Origin: DASPTB01 sp035623615
Lineage (GTDB): Bacteria; Actinomycetota; UBA4738
DNA length: 18,311 nt
Assembly (NCBI GenBank): GCA_035623615.1
Contig: DASPTB010000025.1
Location: 1-18,311 of the forward strand
Reading direction: 5' to 3'
Positions within the stretch are counted from its first letter, which is position 1; each line of letters begins with the position of its first letter. Below are positions 13,240-18,311 of the stretch, piece after piece. The notes beneath the pieces are model-generated. The model had not been told where the DNA came from and made no database searches. It was given only the letters and a program-made list of their open reading frames with translations. Both the position numbers and the translations under genes were made by a program.

Positions 13240-15081
13240 ATGGGGAAGACGGAATGGAACGACCTGGCGGCGCAGCTTGCGGTCGACAGCATTCGGTGCT
13301 CGACGGCCGCCGGATCGGGTCACCCGACGTCGTCCCTGTCGGCCGCGCACCTCGCCGCCGTCCTGTTCTCCGACCATCTCCGGTTCGACGTCGACGACCC
13401 GTCGAACCTCGGCAACGACCGCTTCGTCCTGTCCAAGGGCCACGCGTCGCCGCTCTTCTTCTCCGTGCTCAAGGCGATCGGAGCGATCGACGACGCGCAG
13501 CTGATGTCGTTCCGGAAGTTCGGCTCACCCATCCAGGGACATCCCGCGCCGGCGCCCGGCATGCCCTGGGTCGACGTCGCCACCGGGTCGCTCGGCCAGG
13601 GTATGCCGATCGGCCTGGGGATGGCGCTCGCGATGCGGCTCGACGGTCTGCCCGGCCGCGTCTGGGTGACGATGGGGGACTCGGAGGTCGCCGAGGGCTC
13701 GGTGTGGGAGGCGATGGAGAACGCGTCGTTCCACGGGCTGCGCAACCTGATCGGGATCCTGGACATGAACCGGCTGGGCCAGCGCGGCCCGACGATGCTC
13801 CAGTGGGAAGGCGACGTGTACGCGGCGCGTGCCGAGGCGTTCGGCTGGCGCGGGCTCTGTATCGACGGCCACGACGTCGAGGCGATCGACCATGCGTATC
13901 GCGAAGCGGAGGACGCGTCGGCGCCGACGCTCATCGTCGCGAAGACCGAGAAGGGCCACGGCGTGTCGTTCCTCGCGGACAAAGAGGGTTGGCACGGCAA
14001 GGCGCTCTCTCCGGAGGAGGCGACGCGCGCGATCGAGGAGCTCGGCGGCGAGCGCCACATCGCCGTCACGCCGCCGAAGCCCGACGTTCGCGTCGAGCGT
14101 GAGCCCTTCGGCGCGTGGGCCGAGACGCCGCTCGAGCTGCCCCGCTACGAGGCGCCCGAGGCGACGCGCAAGGCGTTCGGCGACACGCTGGTTGCGATGG
14201 CGGCGCGCCCGGATGTCGTCGTGCTCGACGGCGAGGTGGGGAATTCCACACATACCGAGGAGTTCATGAAGGCCGCGCCGGATCGCTTCGTCCAGATGTA
14301 CATCGCCGAGCAGGCCATGGTCGGCGCGGCGGTGGGGCTCCAGGCGCTCGGCAAGAACGCGTTCGCCGCGACGTTTGGAGCGTTCCTCACGCGCGCGTAC
14401 GACTTCATCCGGATGGCCGCCATCAGCCGCGCGAACCTGCGCCTCTGCGGATCGCATGCGGGGGTGTCGATCGGCGAGGACGGCCCGTCGCAGATGGCGC
14501 TCGAGGACATCGCGATGATGCGGGCAGTGCACGGCTCGACGGTGCTGTACCCGGCCGACGCGAACGCCACCGCGCAGCTCGTGCCGCAGATGGCCGACAT
14601 TCCCGGCATCGTCTACATGCGAACCACGCGCGAGAAGACGCCGGCGCTGTACGCGCCCGAGGACGACTTCCACATCGGCGGGAGCAAGACGGTGCGCGAT
14701 GACGGCGGCGCGCGGGTGACGATCGTGGGTGCGGGGGTGAGTCTGTTCCAGGGGTTGGAAGCCGCCGATCAGCTTGCGACGGATGGAATCCCGTCGCGCG
14801 TGATCGACGCGTACTCGATCAAGCCGATCGACCGCGACACGCTGCAGGCGGCGCTGCGCGAGACCGGCCTGATCGTCACGGTCGAGGACCACTGGATCGA
14901 GGGTGGCTTGGGCGACGCGGTGCTTGCGGCGCTCGCCGAGGACGGCGCCGACCTGTCCGGGCGCGCGCTGAAGATCGGCGTCACCCAGATGGCGGGCTCG
15001 GGGTCCCCCGAGGAGCTTCGCGACTGGGCCGGGATCTCCGCCACGACCATCGCCGGCCGCGTCCGCTCGCTGCTCGCGTAG
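13240..15081 (+). CDS. tkt: Transketolase (single-chain, vertebrate-like short type)
   Basis: This thiamine-diphosphate and Mg enzyme moves two-carbon units between ketose and aldose phosphates in the non-oxidative pentose-phosphate pathway. The 613-residue product is shorter than the usual bacterial TktA (about 660) and matches the roughly 620-residue animal-type lineage in several stretches. Examples are GSVWEAME, NRLGQ, and GVSIGEDGPSQMALEDIAM. Visible sites are GSGHPTSSLS (25-34), SKGHASP (65-71), GSLGQG (116-121), the ThDP motif GDSEVAEGS (146-154) with Asn177, the Glu of YIAEQAMVGAA that activates ThDP, and VEDHWIEGGLGDAV. The third residue of the ThDP motif is Ser rather than Gly (GDS). 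The start ATG 13240 has GGGAGG 6 nt upstream. It complements gnd and zwf in the same window but is transcribed alone. Confidence 0.94.
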   Translation: MGKTEWNDLAAQLAVDSIRCSTAAGSGHPTSSLSAAHLAAVLFSDHLRFDVDDPSNLGNDRFVLSKGHASPLFFSVLKAIGAIDDAQLMSFRKFGSPIQGHPAPAPGMPWVDVATGSLGQGMPIGLGMALAMRLDGLPGRVWVTMGDSEVAEGSVWEAMENASFHGLRNLIGILDMNRLGQRGPTMLQWEGDVYAARAEAFGWRGLCIDGHDVEAIDHAYREAEDASAPTLIVAKTEKGHGVSFLADKEGWHGKALSPEEATRAIEELGGERHIAVTPPKPDVRVEREPFGAWAETPLELPRYEAPEATRKAFGDTLVAMAARPDVVVLDGEVGNSTHTEEFMKAAPDRFVQMYIAEQAMVGAAVGLQALGKNAFAATFGAFLTRAYDFIRMAAISRANLRLCGSHAGVSIGEDGPSQMALEDIAMMRAVHGSTVLYPADANATAQLVPQMADIPGIVYMRTTREKTPALYAPEDDFHIGGSKTVRDDGGARVTIVGAGVSLFQGLEAADQLATDGIPSRVIDAYSIKPIDRDTLQAALRETGLIVTVEDHWIEGGLGDAVLAALAEDGADLSGRALKIGVTQMAGSGSPEELRDWAGISATTIAGRVRSLLA

Positions 15082-15082
15082 T

Positions 15083-15092
15083 CTCGCGCGAG
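15083..15092. terminator. Palindrome between convergent tkt and DUF2461 genes
   Basis: CTCGCGCGAG is a perfect 10-bp palindrome filling most of the 13-bp gap between the two stop codons (15081 and 15095). It is short and has no T-run. It may mark the shared 3' end, but in such GC-rich DNA it could be chance. Confidence 0.2.
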
Positions 15093-15094
15093 GC

Positions 15095-15757
15095 TCAGGC
15101 CCGCTGGCCGGGTCCGGGCCGCGGCGGCTCCGTCGACGGGCCGACGTTCGCGTCGAGCCACGTGTTCATCGGCTTCGACAGCGTGAAGAACTCCACGAGC
15201 CGTTCCTCCGTGCGCCGCGTCCCGAGCCACGACGCTACCGGCCACTCGCGCCACGTGACCAACCCCTTGTAGCGCAACAGGTCGATGCGCGGATGGTCGC
15301 TCGGGAACCCCCGGGGCGCGGTCTTCAGCTCGCCGCGACCGGCCACGTCCAGGCCGGCGTCCCGCGCGGTGGACACGACCTGCGCCAGCTTCTTCCCCGT
15401 CTTGTCGTCGCCGACCGCCTTCCGGTACCGATCGAGCTGGTCGGGCGCCATCTCCCACATCCCCGACCCCGCGGCCAGCCCCTTCGAGCTCAGCTGGACG
15501 TAGCCGTCGCCGACCATCGCGCCGATGTGCGTCTTGTACGGGGACTTGTCCTTGCTGAACCGCACGTCGCGGTAGGGCCGGAAGATGCGGCCCTCACCCC
15601 ACTTCGGCTCGAGGTCGGCGAGCAACGCTTCCATCGGCGCGCGCACCAGCGTCTCGTAGTCCTGCTTGTGCCGCTGCCAGTAGGCCTTGGTGTTCTCCTC
15701 CTCGAGTCCGTCGAAGAACTCGAGCGCTTCGGCCGGCCAGCCCCTGAACGTCGCCAC
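15095..15757 (-). CDS. DUF2461 family protein
   Basis: The 220-residue product matches DUF2461 (TIGR02453), a widespread family of soluble proteins without assigned function. Family landmarks are FRGWPAEALEFFDGLEEENTK at the N-terminus (FxGfpxeaxxFlxxLxxNN-like), FRPYRDVRFSKDKSPYKTHIGA (59-80), and a C-terminal stretch with KGLVTWREWP and FFTLSKPMNTWL. The length is usual for the family. No signal peptide or membrane segment is seen. The start is GTG 15757, with TAGGCT 6 nt upstream and no Shine-Dalgarno, so it may be leaderless. It converges on tkt with a 13-bp gap and diverges from the nucleotidyltransferase. Nothing ties it to either neighbour. Confidence 0.9.
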   Translation of the reverse strand: MATFRGWPAEALEFFDGLEEENTKAYWQRHKQDYETLVRAPMEALLADLEPKWGEGRIFRPYRDVRFSKDKSPYKTHIGAMVGDGYVQLSSKGLAAGSGMWEMAPDQLDRYRKAVGDDKTGKKLAQVVSTARDAGLDVAGRGELKTAPRGFPSDHPRIDLLRYKGLVTWREWPVASWLGTRRTEERLVEFFTLSKPMNTWLDANVGPSTEPPRPGPGQRA

Positions 15758-15763
15758 GGCCCG

Positions 15764-15769
15764 AGCCTA
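15764..15769 (-). promoter_or_regulatory. Possible -10 element (TAGGCT) for a leaderless DUF2461 mRNA
   Basis: On the minus strand TAGGCT (TAnnnT) is followed by 6 nt (CGGGCC) and then GTG 15757. Transcription would start at or next to the start codon. No clear -35 is visible. Confidence 0.4.
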
Positions 15770-15799
15770 CCCGCGACGCGGAGATCGTGTTCGAGTCCG

Positions 15800-15817
15800 C
15801 CGGACCCATTCGTCCGG
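15800..15817. repeat. Perfect hairpin in a divergent intergenic region
   Basis: CCGGAC-CCATTC-GTCCGG is a perfect 6-bp inverted repeat with a 6-nt loop. It lies in the 131-bp region between the divergent DUF2461 and nucleotidyltransferase starts. It could be an operator or simply chance in GC-rich sequence. The rest of that region shows only the two -10-like elements. Confidence 0.4.
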
Positions 15818-15875
15818 AAGGAAGCCGGAACTCCGCGGGGTGACCCAGCGCAGAAGATGGCGAAGGCCGATCGTC

Positions 15876-15881
15876 CATACT
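15876..15881 (+). promoter_or_regulatory. Possible -10 element (CATACT) for the nucleotidyltransferase gene
   Basis: CATACT (4/6 to TATAAT) ends 7 nt before ATG 15889. The intervening CCAGGAG looks like a Shine-Dalgarno but touches the ATG, too close to work normally. A leaderless transcript starting on the ATG explains both observations better. Confidence 0.4.
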
Positions 15882-15888
15882 CCAGGAG

Positions 15889-16626
15889 ATGCCCGACCCC
15901 GACGACTTCGCCGACCACCTCGCGGACCGCCTCGCCGCGATTCCCGGGGTCGTCGCCGTGACGCTCGGAGGATCGCGGGCACAGGGGACGCAGCGGCCCG
16001 ACTCGGACTGGGACTTCGGCCTCTACTACAGGGAAGGGATCGATCCGGCCGACGTCCGAGCGCTCGGCTACCCCGGCACGGTCGTGGCACCCGGCGAATG
16101 GGCCTACCCGATGAACGGTGGTGCCTGGCTCACCGTTGAAGGCCGGAAGGTCGACCTTCTGTATCGCGACCTCGCCGATGTGGAGCAGTGGACGACTGAA
16201 GCTGAGGAAGGTCGCTGGCAATTGTTTCGCATGCCGGGATACCTGTGCGGCATGCCTTCGTACGTCCTCGCCGGGGAAGCGGCGCTGGGTCGCATCCTTG
16301 CCGGACGGCTTGCACAACCCTCCTTCCCTCCTCTTCTTGCCGAGCGCGGCCCCGAGCAATGGCGATGGCAGGCCTCCTTTGCCTTGCTGCATGCCGGCGC
16401 TCACGCCAAACGAGAGGACGTCGCCGCCTGCCTGGGCAAGCTGGCATTCACCATCGTGGCCGAGGCTCAGGCTCGACTGCTGGCACAGAGAGTCTGGGCG
16501 CTCAACGAGAAGGGCGTGGTGGCCAGGGCAGGGCTTTCCGGCGTCGAGACGGCGCTGCAGGCACGCGGCGAGCTTCTCCCGCTCGTGGATCAGGTCCGGA
16601 CGTCTCTGGAACTGCCCGAGTGGTAA
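15889..16626 (+). CDS. Nucleotidyltransferase-domain protein (MNT/kanamycin nucleotidyltransferase-like)
   Basis: The 245-residue product begins with a polymerase-beta-type nucleotidyltransferase core: GGSRAQGTQRPDSDWD (27-42) contains the GS motif and the catalytic Asp40-x-Asp42 pair, and RKVDLLYRD supplies the third carboxylate, Asp89. The C-terminal half (about 130-245) is helical and resembles the substrate-binding part of aminoglycoside- or antitoxin-type nucleotidyltransferases. These enzymes move NMP from an NTP to a small molecule, RNA or protein. The substrate here is unknown, and no HEPN partner lies next door to make it an MNT antitoxin. The first third uses GC-rich codons like its neighbours, but from about 16129 to 16500 third positions are visibly less GC-rich (ttg, ttt, gaa, gct), suggesting different ancestry or relaxed constraint. 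Confidence 0.88.
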   Translation: MPDPDDFADHLADRLAAIPGVVAVTLGGSRAQGTQRPDSDWDFGLYYREGIDPADVRALGYPGTVVAPGEWAYPMNGGAWLTVEGRKVDLLYRDLADVEQWTTEAEEGRWQLFRMPGYLCGMPSYVLAGEAALGRILAGRLAQPSFPPLLAERGPEQWRWQASFALLHAGAHAKREDVAACLGKLAFTIVAEAQARLLAQRVWALNEKGVVARAGLSGVETALQARGELLPLVDQVRTSLELPEW

Positions 16627-16632
16627 CTCCGA

Positions 16633-16652
16633 GAGCCGCCGGGATCCGGCTC
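16633..16652. terminator. Hairpin between convergent nucleotidyltransferase and MFS genes
   Basis: GAGCCG-CCGGGATC-CGGCTC is a perfect 6-bp stem with an 8-nt loop. It is flanked by an outer CTCCG (16628-16632) and CGGAG (16660-16664) pair. It lies in the 43-bp gap between stops at 16626 and 16670. There is no T-run, so it is only a candidate bidirectional terminator. Confidence 0.4.
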
Positions 16653-16669
16653 GAGACGACGGAGCCTCG

Positions 16670-17905
16670 CTAGACGCCGGCTGCCGGGCCGGGCGGCGGG
16701 GCGATCGGCGACTCGATCTGCTGGTGTCGCGTGAACGCCGGCGCGTTCAGGCTGACCCACGCGATGCCGGCCGCGCAGAGCGCACACACCGACGCACCCG
16801 CGTAGACCGCCACGGCGCCGACGTCCTGGTAGACCCAGCCGCCCACCGTTCCCCCGATCAGCGTCGCGATCCCGAACGCCACCGTCGTCGCGATCGACTG
16901 TCCCGTCGCGTAGAGCGATGGCGGAACGAGCCGGCCGACGATCACCACGAGCGACGTGAACAGCAGCGCGAATCCCGTGCCCTCCATCACCGTCAGCAAC
17001 GAGATCGCGACCGCGTTGTTGATGACCCCCCACAGCAGGAACGCCGTCGCGTAGACGCCGCAGCCGGCCGCGAACACCCCCCGCAGCCCGATGACGCCCG
17101 ACAGGCGGGAGGAGACGCGCATGATCGGCACCTCGAAGAACCCGCCGAGCGCGGCGCCGAGGCCGATCAGCAGCGGCCCGCCTCCTTCCGCCTCGATGCG
17201 AAGCCCGAGAAAGTTCCACGCCGCGGAGAACCCCGTCCACAGGATCAGCACGGCCGCGAGGAAGGCCCACAGGCGGGGCGCTCCACGCAGCGCCGCGCCG
17301 ACCGAGCCGAACCGTCCTCCGCGTCGCGTGTGCCTCGGGGGATCGCGGTGCAGCGTGACCGTCCAGACCAGCACCGCGGCGGAGACCATCGCGAACACCG
17401 GGATCGCCCACTTCACGCCGGCGGCCTGCAGCAGGACCCCCAGCACCAGGTTCGCGACGGCGTAGCCGACGCTCATCCACGCACGGATGCGTCCGTACCC
17501 CTCGACGTTCTCCTCGCCGAGGTGCTCGAGGGCGATCGCGTCGATGCTCGGCCCGATCGCACAGCTCGAGGCCGCAAGGAGGAAGGCCGTCGTCAGGACC
17601 CACCCGAGCGCACCGCGGGCCAGCGAGAGGGCGCCGGCGGTCACGACCGTCGCGGCGAGCGCGATCCGCAGCGTGTCTCGCCGGCCGAGCATCGAGTCGG
17701 CCACGTGGCCCCAGATCGAATTGGTCGCGATCCGGCCGAGCGCCATGACGCCGACGACCAGCCCGATCTCGCCGGGATCGAGCCCACGGTCCTTCAGCCA
17801 CAGCGAGAAGAAGGGAAAGAAGGCCGCGGCCCCGACCCCGAACAGGACCATCAGGCCGATCACGGCGACGTCGGGCCGGGGGCGGGTGTTCAGGGAACGA
17901 CGCAC
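16670..17905 (-). CDS. MFS transporter, MFS_1-like (phenylpropionate/nucleoside-permease-like)
   Basis: The 411-residue product has twelve predicted membrane helices and belongs to the major facilitator superfamily. The N-terminal FGVGAAAFFPFFSLWLKDRGLDPGEIGLV, then AMGRIATNSIWGHVAD-type loop (seen as ALGRIATNSIWGHVADS) and AYGRIR-like GYGRIRAWMSVGYA are features of the MFS_1-like group that includes the 3-phenylpropionate permease HcaT and nucleoside symporters. The substrate cannot be assigned. The start is GTG 17905 with CAGAAT 7 nt upstream and no Shine-Dalgarno, so it is possibly leaderless. It diverges from a GH4 glycosidase gene with only 54 bp between starts. Sugar or glycoside uptake is one inference, shared regulation another. 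It converges on the nucleotidyltransferase. Confidence 0.88.
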   Translation of the reverse strand: MRRSLNTRPRPDVAVIGLMVLFGVGAAAFFPFFSLWLKDRGLDPGEIGLVVGVMALGRIATNSIWGHVADSMLGRRDTLRIALAATVVTAGALSLARGALGWVLTTAFLLAASSCAIGPSIDAIALEHLGEENVEGYGRIRAWMSVGYAVANLVLGVLLQAAGVKWAIPVFAMVSAAVLVWTVTLHRDPPRHTRRGGRFGSVGAALRGAPRLWAFLAAVLILWTGFSAAWNFLGLRIEAEGGGPLLIGLGAALGGFFEVPIMRVSSRLSGVIGLRGVFAAGCGVYATAFLLWGVINNAVAISLLTVMEGTGFALLFTSLVVIVGRLVPPSLYATGQSIATTVAFGIATLIGGTVGGWVYQDVGAVAVYAGASVCALCAAGIAWVSLNAPAFTRHQQIESPIAPPPGPAAGV

Positions 17906-17912
17906 GATCGCA

Positions 17913-17918
17913 ATTCTG
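17913..17918 (-). promoter_or_regulatory. Possible -10 element (CAGAAT) for the MFS_1-like gene
   Basis: On the minus strand CAGAAT (4/6 to TATAAT) ends 7 nt before GTG 17905, consistent with a leaderless transcript. It shares the 54-bp divergent region with the GH4 promoter candidate. Confidence 0.35.
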
Positions 17919-17947
17919 ACGGTTGTCCCGGCGAGCGACCGCCTGGA

Positions 17948-17953
17948 AGAATC
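17948..17953 (+). promoter_or_regulatory. Possible -10 element (AAGAAT) for the GH4 gene
   Basis: AAGAAT (4/6 to TATAAT) is followed by 6 nt (CCGCAC) and ATG 17960. The overlapping GGAAG at 17946-17950 could instead be a Shine-Dalgarno with a 9-nt gap, so leaderless and leadered models are both possible. Confidence 0.3.
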
Positions 17954-17959
17954 CGCACA

Positions 17960-18311
17960 TGGCGAAAGTGACCCTGATCGGGGCCGGGAGCGTCGAGTTC
18001 ACCCGCGGCCTGGTGGCCGATCTCTTTTCCGCGAAGGACCTTCACGGCAGTCTCACGGTCGTCCTGCACGACATCGACGCCGACAGGCTCGCTCAGGCCG
18101 AGGCCGTCACCCGGTACACCAACGAGCAAACGGGCGCGGGCGCGACGGTCGAAGCGCTGGCCGACCGCCGCGCCGCGATCGACGGGGCCGACTACGTCGT
18201 CAACGAGATCCGCGTCGGCGGCTACGCGTCGACGCTCCTCGACTTCGAGATCCCGAAGAAGTACGGGCTGCGGCAGACGATCGCCGACACGATCGGCGTC
18301 GGCGGCATCTT
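17960..18311 (+). CDS. Glycoside hydrolase family 4 protein (5' end only)
   Basis: The first 117 codons are present and the frame runs off the right edge. The N-terminus MAKVTLIGAGSVEFTRGLVADL is the Rossmann start of GH4 enzymes, followed by HDIDADRLAQAE at the end of the second strand. Then come DGADYVVNEIRVGGY and YGLRQTIADTIGVGGI, close to the alpha-galactosidase/alpha-glucuronidase branch of the family. GH4 members use NAD+ and a divalent metal to cleave alpha- or beta-glycosides by an oxidation-elimination route in the cytoplasm. The metal-binding Cys/His lie beyond the window, so substrate is open. The product is expected to be about 430-450 residues. It is divergent from the MFS_1-like transporter, which might supply its substrate. 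Confidence 0.9.

Noticed and set aside
12177..14102. 641-codon + strand frame spanning the MFS-cNMP gene and tkt
   Set aside because: It crosses two real genes in opposite orientation, is made of Arg/Asp/Gly-rich sequence, and has no ribosome-binding site or domain.
15788..15804. tRNA-like T-arm text (GTTCGAGTCC) that might mark a tRNA end or attachment site
   Set aside because: The flanking bases do not form the 5-bp T stem, and no acceptor, anticodon or D arm is present upstream.
16118..17971. 617-codon + strand frame across the nucleotidyltransferase and antisense to the MFS gene
   Set aside because: It overlaps two genes supported by motifs and membrane segments. Its own sequence is low-complexity Arg/Asp/Gln and has no homology I recognise.
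1..18311. CRISPR arrays, insertion sequences or prophage genes
   Set aside because: No spaced direct repeats, transposase motifs, terminal inverted repeats or phage-like proteins were found on reading both strands.

Overview
The window is high-GC, gene-dense bacterial chromosome. Codons mostly end in G or C, GTG starts are frequent, adjacent genes often overlap by 4 bp, and several genes look leaderless. This fits Actinomycetota or a related soil/sediment terrabacterial lineage such as Chloroflexota, but no rRNA or lineage marker is present. I see no tRNA, rRNA, CRISPR array, insertion sequence or phage gene.

Left edge (1-2971, + strand): the 3' end of a ferredoxin-reductase-like flavoprotein is followed by a short-type 6-phosphogluconate dehydrogenase (gnd) and glucose-6-phosphate dehydrogenase (zwf). 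gnd and zwf are fused by a GTGA stop/start overlap and form the oxidative pentose-phosphate pair. A transketolase at 13240-15081 supplies a non-oxidative step of the same pathway.

Centre (11051 down to 4493, - strand): the main feature is an arginine operon, argC-argB-argD-argR-argGH-CDGSH protein. All five junctions are 4-bp overlaps (four GTGA, one ATGA). argG and argH form one 899-codon reading frame, an argininosuccinate synthase joined to an argininosuccinate lyase by a linker of about 40 residues. Two 18-bp ARG-box-like palindromes separated by 3 bp overlap the promoter and start of argC. This is classical ArgR operator geometry, and argR lies in the operon. argJ and argF, often found in such clusters, are absent here. 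The last gene encodes an 82-residue CDGSH-type iron-sulfur protein, followed by an 8-bp tandem repeat array.

Between the pentose-phosphate pair and the arginine operon lies a polytopic membrane protein with a DUF5658-like C-terminus. A small ORF, possibly a degenerate zinc ribbon, may be coupled upstream of it.

Right part (11227-18311): a 62-residue unknown protein diverges from argC. It is followed by an MFS transporter with a C-terminal cyclic-nucleotide-binding domain, a vertebrate-type transketolase, a DUF2461 protein, a nucleotidyltransferase with atypical base composition, an MFS_1-like transporter, and the 5' end of a glycoside hydrolase family 4 enzyme cut by the window edge. Several of these genes have a -10-like hexamer 6-7 nt before the start codon, suggesting leaderless mRNAs.

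The best candidate for something unusual is the ArgG-ArgH fusion in a tightly coupled, self-regulated operon that also carries a CDGSH protein.
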